Of a stretch of 64,000 nt of DNA, positions 21,040 to 31,964 are shown in pieces (positions within the stretch are counted from its first letter, which is position 1; each line of letters begins with the position of its first letter). Origin of the DNA: Tubulanus polymorphus (Eukaryota; Nemertea; Palaeonemertea; Tubulaniformes; Tubulanidae). A program made the position numbers and the translations under genes. The DNA is taken from contig NW_027437439.1 of the NCBI RefSeq assembly GCF_964204645.1, forward strand, positions 1 through 64,000, read 5' to 3'. The notes beneath the pieces were generated by a model that ran no database searches, was not told the origin of the DNA, and saw only the letters and a program-made list of their open reading frames with translations.

Positions 21040-21480
21040 ACATTTTATCAGCTCACTTTCAAAAACTGATCATCCACACTTCACATGTGTTCAGTGCTTC
21101 ACCCGAGACATTTATAATTGAAAATGAACTACAAACATCAGGCATTAGACATTTTATCAGCACACTTTCAAAAACTGATCGTCCACACTTCACATGTGTT
21201 CAGGGCTTCACCTGAGACATTTTTAATTGAAAATGAACTACAAACACCAGACATTAGATATTTTATCTGCAAACTTTCAAAGACTGATCGTCCACACTTC
21301 ACATGTGTTCAGGGCTTCACCTGAGACATTTTTAATTGAAAATGAACTACAAACACCAGACATTAGATATTTTATCTGCAAACTTTCAAAAACTGATCGT
21401 CCACACTTCACATGTCTTCAGAACTTCACCTGAGACATTTTTAATTGAAAATGAACTACAAACACCAGACATAAGACATT
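21040..21480 (+). repeat. 109-bp tandem repeat array, second direct copy
   Basis: Four units of the 15020-15640 repeat, unit starts 109 bp apart (21118, 21227). The stretch 20450-21030 between arrays holds nothing recognisable apart from a short CT-rich run at 20730. Confidence 0.9.
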
Positions 21481-21904
21481 TAAGTCCAAGGCAGTAAATT
21501 GATACTTGTATCAATCTCTTCAAGCCGCTTTTATTCTTCGTTTAAATGAAGATCAAATATATGCGGTATCATGGAATCCGATGTATGTCGAAATGCAGTC
21601 TACGGAACACTCTATTAGGAGTGATAAGTGGTGATAAGTATGCCGCGGTATTTACTACACTGATAAGAATGCACATGACCGAAAAGCAAAACCCCGCAAC
21701 ACGTTGAACTAACAGCTTACCACAAACACACCTCACTCGAGAAAATGCATCGGTGGCAAAATATTCAAACCGAAATATCGAAAAAACGCCGAGAAAAACC
21801 AACGTGTTCATTTCGTGAAACGCAGTTTCTATTCATGTTTCACACTAATTCGCGATTCGAGCAGGACAAAAAACTCTGTTTCATGTTTTCAGTGAAACGT
21901 GTAA

Positions 21905-22110
21905 TTGTAAATACTTTTGATGTCTATTGAAAGATGATAGCACCTGTCAAACATAGTGAAACACTAGTAACTAACGATACACTGCACCGCGGTGTAGACG
22001 CACTATAGTGGTATTCCCGTTAGTCAACAGAATAGGGTTGAATCTTCCAAAACTTTTAGATTTTCTCCAGCACTATAGGGTGAATTAATTAGTCAACACA
22101 GAAAGGGAAG
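21905..22110 (+). mobile_element. 3' part of a TTAA-type miniature transposon
   Basis: From TATTGAAAGATGATAGCACC to CAGAAAGGGAAG; parallels the right two thirds of 3145-3528. The 5' part is missing. Confidence 0.65.
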
Positions 22111-22429
22111 AAATTCACCGGGAAGAAATTCACCGACAGACGGTAGTTTTCAAGCGACACGACATAGACTCCGATAGACCCGGCGATTTCACGGTGACCG
22201 ATATCGGAAACCGTATCGATCGGGAAATTTACACCGACTTCCAATCAATTTCTCTCCTCTACGACGCAGAGCGCGAGAAGGTATCGTAAATCAATTACTC
22301 GTTTATATATTATTATGCACCGTCTGTCCTTCCGACACTGAATGACCGGAAGATCCCCAGGTTACATAGTCTATTCTTCTAAATACCAGAGCAGCACGAC
22401 CACCTTGCATCGGAATATTCTTCAGGCTC

Positions 22430-22810
22430 TCAAGTCATTAGATTGGCTGTAGGACCAAAATGAGTTTAAACTGGTCTTAAGTTGTTAGATTGGTTATAGA
22501 ACCAAAATGAGCTTAGACTGGTCTTAAGTTGTTAGATTGGTTATAGAACCGAAATGAGCTTAGACTGGTCTTAAGTAGCTTAGATTGGTTATAGAACCGA
22601 AATGAGCTTAGACTGGTCTTAAGTAGCTTAGATTGGTTATAGGACCGAAATGAGCTTAGACTGGTCTTAAGTAGCTTAGATTGGTTATAGGACCGAAATG
22701 AGCTTAGACTGGTCTTAAGTAGCTTAGATTGGTTATAGAATCAAAATGAGCTTAGACTGGTCTCAAAATGCTTAGATTGGCTACAGACCCAAAATGTGCA
22801 TAGACTGATC
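22430..22810 (+). repeat. 48-bp tandem repeat
   Basis: Seven to eight units of TTAGATTGGTTATAGAACCG plus AAATGAGCTTAGACTGGTCT and TAAGTAGC. The words match the interior of the GGGCCGG palindromic element, so a piece of a mobile element was amplified in tandem. Confidence 0.85.
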
Positions 22811-23254
22811 TTAAGTTATTAGCTCGGGTTAGAGGCCTAGAACCATATCAATTTGGGTCTGAAGACATTATATTGGCTTTAAAACTGAAATCAGCTCAAA
22901 ACTAGATTGGCTATTAAAGAATCTTTATCAAACAGTTGGTGTAGCTTTGAATTACACGTATATCCTAAGAAAGAATAGAGTTTGACATTGATTTTTTGCA
23001 GTAGTTCCTACATGGCAGGTCAACTAGGCCTACTTTTGTCTATTAAAGGTAATGTATATAGGCCTATGCGTGCCAATGTCACATAGGCCTACCTGAAATT
23101 ACTGTTTTTTACGGCAATGTCAACGACTGTTTGTTTTGCTTTGTTTGAAGAAAACTTGATTTGAATAAATGGAGAAGAGACTCTCATGCAAGTGACACAA
23201 TACGTGACATTACAGATATAGTGAACAGGTTTGAAGTGCGCATGAAACACGAGT

Positions 23255-23568
23255 CAAATGAAACCTACGCAATTGGGGAATTGGATCCACATTCAAATTA
23301 AACACACACAACTGTTGGAACTGGATTCAGAGTCAAATCAAACCTGCACAACTGTGGAACTGGGTTGAGAGTCAAATCAAACCCGCACAACTGTGGAACT
23401 TGGTTCAGGGGCAAATTAAACCCGCACAACTGTGGAATTGGATCCAGTCAAATTAAACCCACACAACTGTGGAACTTGGTTCAGGGGCAAATTAAACCCG
23501 CACAACTGTGGATCTTGGTTCAGGGGCAAATTAAACCCACACAACTGTGGAACTGGATCAAGAATGAG
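23255..23568 (+). repeat. 39-bp tandem repeat interrupted by a transposon
   Basis: Seven units (TTAAACCCACACAACTGTGG, AACTTGGTTCAGGGGCAAA variants). The array resumes at 24585-24640 after the inserted element 23569-24576. Confidence 0.9.
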
Positions 23569-24576
23569 GGGTCATACTAAACACCGTCAGACACCGTCAG
23601 GAAGACCGTCAGACACCGTCATGAACTCACGGGTTATACTAAACACCGTCAGGAAATAAAAAACAATGATTGTGAATTCTAAAATTGAATATCAACACTA
23701 AATGAGTCCTACTGTGCAAATTGAATTTGGAAATACATTTTTTTATATAACACGAGTTTTCCTTGGTAAACTCAACAATACGCTGTGCAAATTGAGCAAA
23801 TTTTGTGAAATAAATCTTTTCGTAATATATCGTAGTTTTTAGTATCTTAGTTTGAGTTAAACTTTTTTCCGAAATCTAACAATCACTTTATTTTTGCCAA
23901 ATTGTTATTACTTCGAAATGACAACAAAGTGATTAATAAATTGCAAACTGGGTCTGTTCCATGTTCCCTAACCCCTTAATTTAAGTTAATTTTTCATTTG
24001 TTTATTTTGTTTAAAATCTTATATTTGTATCAATGTATAATTATTCTAAAATAAGATCGATTACTTTGCCTTGATTTCAATGTACATTACAGTTCGAAAA
24101 AAGTTGAATAAATTGCGTTTCCTATTCATGTAAATATCAATTTTGTCAGTCATTTACCTTTTATAAATTTTTCAAAGTTTCCTTTTTTTCATTAGATTAT
24201 TTTGCCTTTTAAAAGTTGAATAAATGGGCCGGAATAAATTGTTTACCAGGGATTGCATTTCCTATTCATGTATATATCAATTTTGTCAGTCATTTACCCT
24301 GTGTAGTGTATTTGTATATTGTTATTTTCAATTTTGCCTTTATTTTAATTTCGGCGTACTCTTAATGTATAAGCTTGAGTTGATTTCTCAAATTGTGAAT
24401 AAACAACATTTTAGTATTTTCAAGAGTCGTTTCAAATTTGCTTTCCTTTTCTGCCTTCAAGATTCACTCTTCATGACGGTGTCTGACGGTCTTCCTGACG
24501 GTGTCTGACGGCTCCTGACGGTGTCTGACGGCTCCTGACGGTGTCTGACGGCTCCTGACGGTGTTTAGTATGACCG
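23569..24576. mobile_element. 1,008-bp inverted-repeat transposon, 8-bp target duplication, non-autonomous
   Basis: Left end GGGTCATACTAAACACCGTC, right end GACGGTGTTTAGTATGACCG, each followed inwards by GACGGTGTCTGACGG-type sub-repeats in inverted orientation. AGAATGAG flanks both sides (23561-23568 and 24577-24584). The interior is AT-rich, with a 55-bp direct repeat (CCTATTCATGTA...GTCAGTCATTTACC at about 24120 and 24258) and no transposase. An 8-bp duplication suggests the hAT superfamily, by inference. Confidence 0.85.
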
Positions 24577-24640
24577 AGAATGAGATTTAACCCACACAAC
24601 TGTGGAATTGGATTCAGAGTCAAATAAAAAAATCAAGCCT

Positions 24641-25591
24641 TAATCAAACCAATTTTGAAAATATTTCATTAAGCCATGTTCCCAATAAGATTGAACAGTT
24701 TTCATTTTCTAAGCGCCTTTCTAGGAAACTCGAATCCCGTAAGCATTATCACCAGTACTAACAATACATTCTTTCACGCCATGTGACAAATGACTTTAGC
24801 GAAATGACTAATCTTTAAATATATCACACTTGGTCTCGAAAACTTTAACCAACCCAACCCAGCCAAAAATGGTCACGCTCTTAACTTTAACACTCAGCAG
24901 AACCTTAAGTTTTAGTAAGCGGCTAATATTTGCGCTACTGACATTCAAAATCTTCAGTTTGGCACAAACTTCAATCTAGACTAGCAGCCTAAACCAACCC
25001 CTTTTTAAAGCGGGGTAAATATATGTAATGGCTACCAAGTTCTTAAGGCCGAGTCTTATCAGAATTCATCTGAAAAAAACAGTTGGTTTTCGGTCTTTTT
25101 TTCAGAACGATTGATTTGAATTGATTTCGAGATTTAAAATCCGCCACCAATTTCAGGACGTAAATGAGGCCGATTTAAAGCTGAAAAAAACAGATGTCGA
25201 AAGTTTAAACAACGAGTAAATCATAGAATCGACAGTTTACCGGTTCGATTAGAAATATCCACTGCCGTATAAATCCATCGCGGTGAATCACTCAACAGGT
25301 CTCACCTACTAAAACAGCAAATCTCGGAACCCGGAAGTGTTTTCGCGTAACGGAGATTATGCTGGTGGCACCGCCTGGCGGTATGGATCACGAGAGGCAT
25401 TACTCCGACAAAGGGAAACTCGTTTTAGAACTTGAATGACTAGATTGCTTACCGGAGTCGTTACTTCGAATCGCTGCTGATCTACACCGTTATAGTATTA
25501 GATTACATATTATGTTGTTGCAATAGTGTTATTATAGATTTGTCTTCTTTTTTTTATACTGTGACTGCAAGTCAAAAAGAAAAAAAAAATT
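24641..25591. other. No gene seen
   Basis: AT-rich unique-looking sequence. A run of T at 25540-25556 and A at 25574-25589 precedes the retroelement fragment. No open frame or repeat recognised. Confidence 0.6.
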
Positions 25592-26630
25592 ATGTATTCT
25601 CAACCCTCTCTATTAATTGGAAGTTGGAATGTTAATGGCGTTTCCTCCAAACTAGTGGGTAGAGAAAACAAATTCGAATGTCTTGAGGGCAAATACGATA
25701 TAATTTGTGTACAAGAGACACATTTAGGTAAAAATGATGACCTTTTCCCGAAAAACTATACAATTTGGAGTTCCGATAGAAAAAAGAATGTCAAAGCTAC
25801 CTGTGGCTCTGGTGGTAAAGTCGTTACAAGCCTGCAATAACCGTCAATGTTATAAATCTAAGAAAAAATGGTCCGTCAGGGATTGCGTCAATGCTAAAAC
25901 TAGTCTAAACTAACAAGCTAAATTATTATCTAAGGCAATATCAAGACAGAATCTATCTGCCTACTACTCGAAGCGTAAACATTACAGGAATCTACCGAGA
26001 CGGAAAAAGAAATCATATATTAACAGAATCATAGACGATATAAATAGTAATAGTAATAGCCCTGTAAAAAATAGCCACGACTCGCTAATTCTTAAGGCCC
26101 TACAGGATAACTACTCAAATATGTACGCAGGTAGATTCCCTAATTATCAATCAGGGATTAAGAATTTGCTATCCTCGTATCACCTCGTATACAAGAGTCA
26201 CATTTAGGTGAAAATGATGACCTTTTCCCGAAAAACTATACAATTTGGAGTTCCGATAGAAAAAAGAATGTCAAAGCTACCTGTGGCTCTGGTATAGCTG
26301 TCGCAGTAAAGAACAACCATAAAGCCAATATTATATACATAAAATCAAGCGACTCAGTAATTTGGATTAGATTATCAAAGGAAATTTGGAATTGTAAGTC
26401 TGATAAAGACGTATACTTAGCCTCAGTATACCGCCAATCAACTCGCCCATGTATAAATCAAATGTAAATTATGACCCTCATGATGAGTTGTATAACGACA
26501 TATCCTATTCTAGGCAAGAGGAGACGTATTACTATGTGGCGATTTTAATGGTAGATGCTCAAATCTCAAGGACTACATAGATGAAGAATGTAAAATAGAT
26601 GAACTAGATTATTTGGTCCCTATAGACCAA

Positions 26631-26758
26631 GGGCCAGTTGCTCAAATGTTGGTTAAAGATAACCGGCCGTTAAATACCATAGTAACAATGAAATTTCAAT
26701 TGTCACCATATCAACTATCCACTGGTTAACTCAAACAAACTTTTGAGCAACCGGCCCC
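26631..26758. mobile_element. Palindromic GGGCCGG-type element nested in the LINE
   Basis: GGGCCAGTTGCTCAAATGTTGG at the left mirrors AACTTTTGAGCAACCGGCCCC at the right; GGTTAAAGATAACC lies inside. It interrupts the endonuclease reading after LVPIDQ. Confidence 0.7.
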
Positions 26759-26862
26759 AGTGTACCCCGAGATTTTCCTCGGACGTTGTAGTTAATCAAT
26801 TTGGTAGGAAAACTATTGAGATATGTAATGACAGTAACCTCAGGATATTAAATGGTAGGATA

Positions 26863-27410
26863 CTAATGTCTATTTATTAATTGATGAGACCTGTTTTTCT
26901 GGGATATTTTGCTTACTTTTTGGGGTACATACCTCATTTATGTCTTAACAGAATGCCAAAAATCGTGGACAACAACTGAATATCCGATATATTTCCAGTT
27001 CTGTACCAATTAGATGGATTGGCAAAAAGACTCCTTTAGTCCAGTTGAATGAGAGAGAAAATCTTCCATTTTGTCAAATTTCTTGGATTTGAACATTGTT
27101 ACCATGCCTACGCCACCCTGATTTAGTTGTTGAGACCCCAATAGAAAAATAACTTCATTTCGTAGGCATGGTGACAATGTAAAAATTCAAGAAATTTCAC
27201 AAAATGGAGGATTTTCTCTCTCATTCAATTGGACTTAAGGAGTCTTTTTGCCAATCCATCTAATTGGTACAAAACTGGAAATATATCGGATATTCAGTTG
27301 TTGTCCGCGATTTTTGGCATTCTGTTAAGACATAAATGAGGTATGTACCCCAAAAAGTAAGCAAAATATCCAAGAAAAACAGGTCTCATCCATTAATAAA
27401 TAGACATTAG
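26863..27410. mobile_element. Long foldback element, arms about 245 bp
   Basis: The left arm starts CTAATGTCTATTTATTAAT; the right arm ends with its complement. The arms stay almost perfectly complementary (TCGGATATTCAGTTGTTGTC, GGAGTCTTTTTGCCAATCCA) around a spacer of about 70 bp. No coding frame. It sits within the LINE remnant. Confidence 0.85.
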
Positions 27411-28352
27411 GTGGGATCATTCATTTATTACGTACGCATAAAATTTGAATTTTTCTGTATATAGCGAACTTTTTTATATATCTAACCAGCAACTAAAACA
27501 TAGCAAATCGTGTAATTATCTGGGCTTCGCGTTGCATTGTAATGGTAAATTTAACTACCTTCAAGAATGCTTAAATCGGAAGGCCTCCAGAGCCATGTTC
27601 AATATTTTCTCAATGCCAGATTTTATCAACTAATAATTACCCGACAAATTCAATTATTTAACAGTATCTTGAAACCCATACTCATTTCTCACTGTAAATA
27701 GAATCAACACTGTTTTTTTTTTTAATGAATCACCCCCCCATGCCTTTCTTTGCATCATAAATAGATGGAATAGTATCCCTGGCAAGCGAGGACGGGCCTA
27801 CGTATCGTATCTTCCATGTAGTAATAATGGGCTACTTTTGTTTGTACTTTCATGTCTCTTTAATTTTTTTTAATTTGTATTGTACTGTTAATTGCCTTGC
27901 CTTGTACTGTATTGTATTGTATTGTTGTTTCTTTATTAACTTGTCTTATCCTATAAAGTGTATACTTTACGGATTAAATAAAGATTGAATTGAATTGAAT
28001 TACCGGTCTCTACCTAGTTCTGTTGGCTGCGAATGCAGGTCACAGGGGCTAACATCTTCATCCGTCAAGGGATTCGAACCCACTACGCTAAAGCTGTGCC
28101 AGTTTGGGGAACGATACCGGACCCCTGGCAAAAGAGGATGGGGCTCGCAAGCAGAAATGCAGAAATGCAGAAAGGCAGACATTGGTGTGTTGATTTTACG
28201 GACAATAAAATTAAATTGAATTTTACTTTATCCAGCTAAATTTCAGTAATCCACATTTCCGTTATACCGTGTTGTTGAAATTATGCAGACGACATTATCA
28301 TTAGACGAATTATGCAGACGAATTCATTCAAGTAACGCCTAGCAAGGGGTCC

Positions 28353-28430
28353 AAAATCAAAGATTTGACCCAGTATTCTAGGTACCACCTATAGGTGCTC
28401 ATTCGGATACTGGGTCAAATCTTTGATTTT
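28353..28430. repeat. Perfect 24-bp inverted repeat hairpin
   Basis: AAAATCAAAGATTTGACCCA plus GTAT at 28353-28376 is exactly complementary to 28407-28430. The loop contains ACCACCTATAGGTG. A small inverted-repeat element is likely. Confidence 0.8.
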
Positions 28431-28479
28431 GTCATTGATGTACGAAATTCTTATTCTCATTTCTTTTTTAGACGTTGTC

Positions 28480-28640
28480 TTTGCATTTTTCTTCATTCAC
28501 TTCTGTGTCCGTCCTCGCTTGCCAGAGTTCGGTTCATTCATTCGGGGACCCACCAACCCATTCAATAAAAAACTCGAGTAATGAACCCGAACTCAGCACC
28601 TTCAATATCTGAGATGGTTGTCTAACCCAGTTGAGCCATT
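28480..28640 (-). mobile_element. Possible tRNA-derived SINE
   Basis: On the minus strand, TGGCTCAACTGGGTTAGA resembles an A box (TRGCNNAGYNGG) and GAGTTCGGGTTCAT about 40 bp later a degenerate B box. The body does not fold as a functional tRNA by eye. Confidence 0.3.
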
Positions 28641-28679
28641 GTGTAACTAACCCAGCTTACAGCCAGGACAAATTCCTTT

Positions 28680-28890
28680 TCCCTATCTAGTCGACTAGTG
28701 GTCGGAACGCGCGTAGTTCGGTCGCAGCGTATTTCGCAGTGTCGGCCATCTAGGAAGTAGGTCCGAACTACAGCGACCGTGCTAAATCGCGCGGTCGACT
28801 ATTTCCGGACCATAGTTCCGACTAACTGATATTCGGTTTCTCTTAGTCCGACCGTAGTCGACTAACTCCGACGACCGCAGTTCGTCCTGC
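28680..28890. promoter_or_regulatory. CpG-dense patch upstream of the GPCR
   Basis: An unusual local density of CG dinucleotides (GGAACGCGCG, GCGCGGTCGAC, GTCCGACCG) about 430-640 bp before the receptor start. It could be a promoter-proximal CpG patch or the relic of an inserted element. Confidence 0.3.
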
Positions 28891-29222
28891 AGGTTTCATC
28901 GCGGTACACATTCTGACTTTACTAAACATACGTATTGAACTCGTGCAAGCACTACCCGACGTACCTAATCAGGTAGTTGACACATTTACCAGTGGTTTAC
29001 ACCAAATTATTGCACAACAAATTTTCTAAGTGACATTTATATTTTACGCAATAATTCGCTTTCATTAGATCCGTGTAAATTGTGTCAGATTTCTAAGAGC
29101 TCATGATGCAGACAACATTCTGAGCTTCAAAGAATAAGTCATGTCTGACTAATTTGCATCAATCTATTAAATTCAATGAATAGGCAGCCAGCTTACACTT
29201 CAATAGTTCATCATCATGTATC

Positions 29223-29359
29223 ATGAATTCAACTAAGATTCAATGCACGCGCAGCATTTACACCATCCTCGTGATTCCGGCTAACGGATCCGGAGTCTAC
29301 CGCACTGTGTCAAGAGTCGATCATGAATTCATCGCGGATTCAAGTAGGTCGGAGTTATA
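29223..29359 (+). other. Upstream ORF that duplicates the GPCR N-terminus
   Basis: An ATG at 29223 opens 45 codons whose first 30 parallel the start of the downstream receptor. MNSTKIQ matches MNSSRIQ, a Thr/Arg/Ser-rich stretch follows, then ANGSGVYRTV matches ANSTGIYRVV. The same GSGVYRT wording also survives in the pseudogene at 61.9 kb. The frame is offset by one base from the main ATG at 29323, overlaps it and stops at TAA near 29359. Seen: the repeat and the overlap. Inferred: a tandem partial duplication left a relic that, if transcribed, would act as an overlapping upstream ORF. Confidence 0.6.
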
Positions 29360-30267
29360 ACAGTAACATCGTTCTCATGTCCGTGGCGAACTCGACCGGA
29401 ATCTACCGCGTCGTTTTACTGGTCGTTCTACCTGTCATGTTCCTGTTAGGAGCGTTTGGAAATCCAGCCACTTTCCTGACAATGATGAGTCGCAGATTCC
29501 ACAGTCTGTCCTACGCGAACTATCTGATCGTTTTGTCTATCTTCGATTTCATTTTCTGTATAGATTTAACGCTGATGCCCGTTCTACAGTTTATGCTCTT
29601 GAATCTGAAAACCGGTCCTGTATTCGTGATGAATTCACTGATCAGTTGCCAAATACATGAAATGGTGATGGGAATCGCCTCTTCTAACAGTTCGTGGTTG
29701 ATAGTAGCTATAACTCTGGAACGAGTGGCAGTTGTGCTCTTCCCGTTCACATCTCGTTTGATATGTACACCGAGATTCGCTAGATCTGTTATATTGATAA
29801 TGACCGCAGTGAATGGACTGGCCATGTTTATCCTTCCTAAGTCGTTACATTTTACCGACCAGTTTTTCGGATGTTACTACGAATTAGTCGACCAAGTTAC
29901 ATTCCTTGTTCCGCTTGGCGTTTACGTTTTCGTCGTGCCTTTGTCGTTGATTCTGGTATCAAATTGCGTAATAATAATTCAGTTATTAAGACGTTCAAAA
30001 ATTTTTTCGTCTGAACTTAAGACTAAATCGAAGCGCACAACAGTGATGCTTATAACGGTTTCACTGGTGTTTGCGATGTTCACGCTGCCGACCACGCTTA
30101 CCGCAATGATACCGATTCGAACGGAGCAGAAAGAATTTCTATATTTCATATTCGCGCAGATGCGAATTTGTAACTATGTGATAAATTTCTATATCTATCT
30201 TTTACTGGGACGAGAAATTCGTGAATATTTTTGTATGAAAATCCGCTGTAGAAATCCAGCGAAATGA
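29323..30267 (+). CDS. Class A (rhodopsin-like) GPCR, orphan, single exon, 314 aa
   Basis: One open frame from ATG to TGA with seven hydrophobic segments. Visible class A marks: Asn47 (GN, TM1), Asp75 in the TM2 motif LSIFDF, Cys109 at the top of TM3 paired with Cys184 in extracellular loop 2, ERV at 133-135 in place of DRY, Pro206 in TM5, FTLP at 253-256 in TM6, and NFYIY at 288-292 in place of NPxxY. The TM4 tryptophan is not evident. Two N-glycosylation sequons (NSS, NST) lie in the 28-residue N-terminus. Family knowledge: the INFYIY plus LGREIREYF ending is typical of invertebrate peptide-type receptors (FMRFamide or myosuppressin-like) and of their lineage-specific expansions. The ligand is unknown. 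A decayed paralogue lies at 61075-61954 and a duplicate of this N-terminus lies directly upstream, so this belongs to a locally duplicating family. No polyadenylation signal was spotted in the next 300 bp. Confidence 0.85.
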   Translation: MNSSRIQVGRSYNSNIVLMSVANSTGIYRVVLLVVLPVMFLLGAFGNPATFLTMMSRRFHSLSYANYLIVLSIFDFIFCIDLTLMPVLQFMLLNLKTGPVFVMNSLISCQIHEMVMGIASSNSSWLIVAITLERVAVVLFPFTSRLICTPRFARSVILIMTAVNGLAMFILPKSLHFTDQFFGCYYELVDQVTFLVPLGVYVFVVPLSLILVSNCVIIIQLLRRSKIFSSELKTKSKRTTVMLITVSLVFAMFTLPTTLTAMIPIRTEQKEFLYFIFAQMRICNYVINFYIYLLLGREIREYFCMKIRCRNPAK

Positions 30268-31092
30268 CCATTGACTTATGATTCGTTTTAGAAAATTTCA
30301 TCTCTTTATAAATTGTTGACTGGTTACGTTGAAATTCAGTAAACTACATTTGATTCTAGTTGGATAACTGCAAGCTTTGGACAATTCCGTATGTATATCA
30401 TTGAACACACACAAATACAAAGATGTAGATATTCAATTTTTTGTTCATTTGTTTTGAAGTCACTTTATTTAACTTGTAAACTAAAATTTCTTCTTGATTC
30501 TATTACAAGTTTAAAGTGAATGCAAGTTTTGTGTAAATATAAAAGAAAAACCGCTTGGAGTTTTCAGATTATTACTAAATTTTCATTCAATATTAATTAA
30601 CAATTAGCCGAGTTAATTATGAACAATCAACGAAGTTAATTGGAACGAGTAATGCGCATTTTAATTAAATCACTCAACTTCATAGCTGTTACGCATCTGG
30701 ATAACGGGTTTTCGAGTGCATTTCTTTTTTAAATGTCTGCTATGAATTACGTGGGTAAGACTTTTGAAGTCAGCCATGAAGTTAGCTGGATTAGAAGTCA
30801 TGATACGTACATACAATGGACTATGCTCTGCTAAGTTATCTGCATTGTGAGTCATAACAATCAACAAAAAGGCCCTGGTCATTTTCTAAGACCCAATAGG
30901 GTTACACTGTAAACTGCAGTTGGGACGTAAAACTCAACTAAACTAAACATAAACCTTATTTTGTAGAAGCCGCATCTATGGATTAAATGAACTAGGGTTA
31001 TGGATCTGGGTTATGGCTATGGTTATGGGTTTGCTGGCTTCATCTAATCTCCTCCACATTACATTAAATTGTCCCATACTTGTATATTTTAT
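30268..31092. other. No gene seen
   Basis: AT-rich 3' flank of the GPCR. TTAATTAA-rich around 30590-30670. Nothing else recognised. Confidence 0.6.
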
Positions 31093-31287
31093 ACACATTT
31101 CGTCCCGAAAACGTCGTTCAGAGCGAGAAAAGACGTTTTCTTATCAAATTTCCCCCCTATCGAAAAAATGACGATGTCGATGCGTAAAAGCGCTCAAATC
31201 GTCAGGAAAAGCACATTTCGACCCGAAAACGTCGTTCAGAGCGAGAAAAGACGTTTTCTTATCAAATTTTCCCCCTATCGGAAAAAT
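31093..31287 (+). repeat. Two 75-bp direct repeats 117 bp apart
   Basis: CACATTTCGTCCCGAAAACG at 31093 and CACATTTCGACCCGAAAACG at 31210 each continue through TTCAGAGCGAGAAAAGACGT to CCCCCTATCG with few mismatches. Function unknown. Confidence 0.85.
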
Positions 31288-31327
31288 GTATATCTTTACG
31301 GCATATTGTAATTTATCGGGGAAATGA

Positions 31328-31382
31328 ATTATTATTATTATTATTACTAATATTATTATTATCATTATTATAATAATTATCA
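31328..31382. repeat. ATT trinucleotide microsatellite
   Basis: TTATTATTATTATTA run with interruptions. Confidence 0.9.
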
Positions 31383-31964
31383 TACATTGAATCTGTATGT
31401 CCAAGCAAATCAATTTGGTCTATGATTCCTTCTTTTACGGATAGTCTAAAAATAAGAATTGATACATTTTTCTAAAAGATGGTTTGTCATTTCTTCAAAA
31501 AAAATTGATAATTATCTCACCGCAGCAAATGAATTATTCGCAACTGTTTAATCCGTTCCATGCGCACGACGGATTAAAAAGAAATGAAGTAAGATCCCTT
31601 TTGTTCAAAAGCCGCATCATCATTATAACTCGTTATCAAATTTAACTTACCTCCAGTCTCCAACAGAGAATACCACAGTCGCCCATAGTCATGCGTGACG
31701 CATTGACAAAAGAAAAGTGGCTCTCATAATCATATTCTATATACATTTGAAATGTTCAAATAAGATTTTTCGTCTTGTAGGACGTAGTAAACCACATTCT
31801 TGGAATATTCAGCATAGTGTTTGTACGTTGGCTTGTACGGTTGTGATAGGGTTTTCATAGGTTTTCATACTCCACACGTACTGTTTATACGTCTCTATAA
31901 CCAAAAATTAGGTAGAGACTAAAGCAAAGGTTTTTCGCGTGTAAATCAACAATTTTATTGTAGA

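Larger units (their letters stand above)
25592..28000 (+). mobile_element. Broken non-LTR retrotransposon (endonuclease start, linker, RT end, 3' tail)
   Basis: 25592-25820 encodes an endonuclease start: LLIGSWNVNGVSSKL and DIICVQETHLG match the first motifs of AP-type LINE endonucleases. 25820-26170 reads, with breaks, as the linker before the RT (SAYYSKRKHYRNL, RRKKKSYINRIIDDI). 26190-26620 repeats and extends the endonuclease (SGIAVAVKNNH, VYLASVYRQ). 27445-27633 encodes an RT C-terminal piece (SCNYLGFALHCNGKFN). The 3' end carries AATAAAGATTGAATTGAATTGAATT. Most of the RT is absent and stops are frequent. Two smaller elements are nested inside. Confidence 0.8.

Noticed and set aside
15020-21480. 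Regular direct repeats as CRISPR arrays
   Set aside because: Units of 77, 106 and 109 bp are repeated whole with no variable spacers, in a eukaryotic genome; they are tandem satellites.
28033-28100. GGTTCGAATCCC on the minus strand as a tRNA gene
   Set aside because: A T-arm-like motif only; no cloverleaf or acceptor stem can be drawn.
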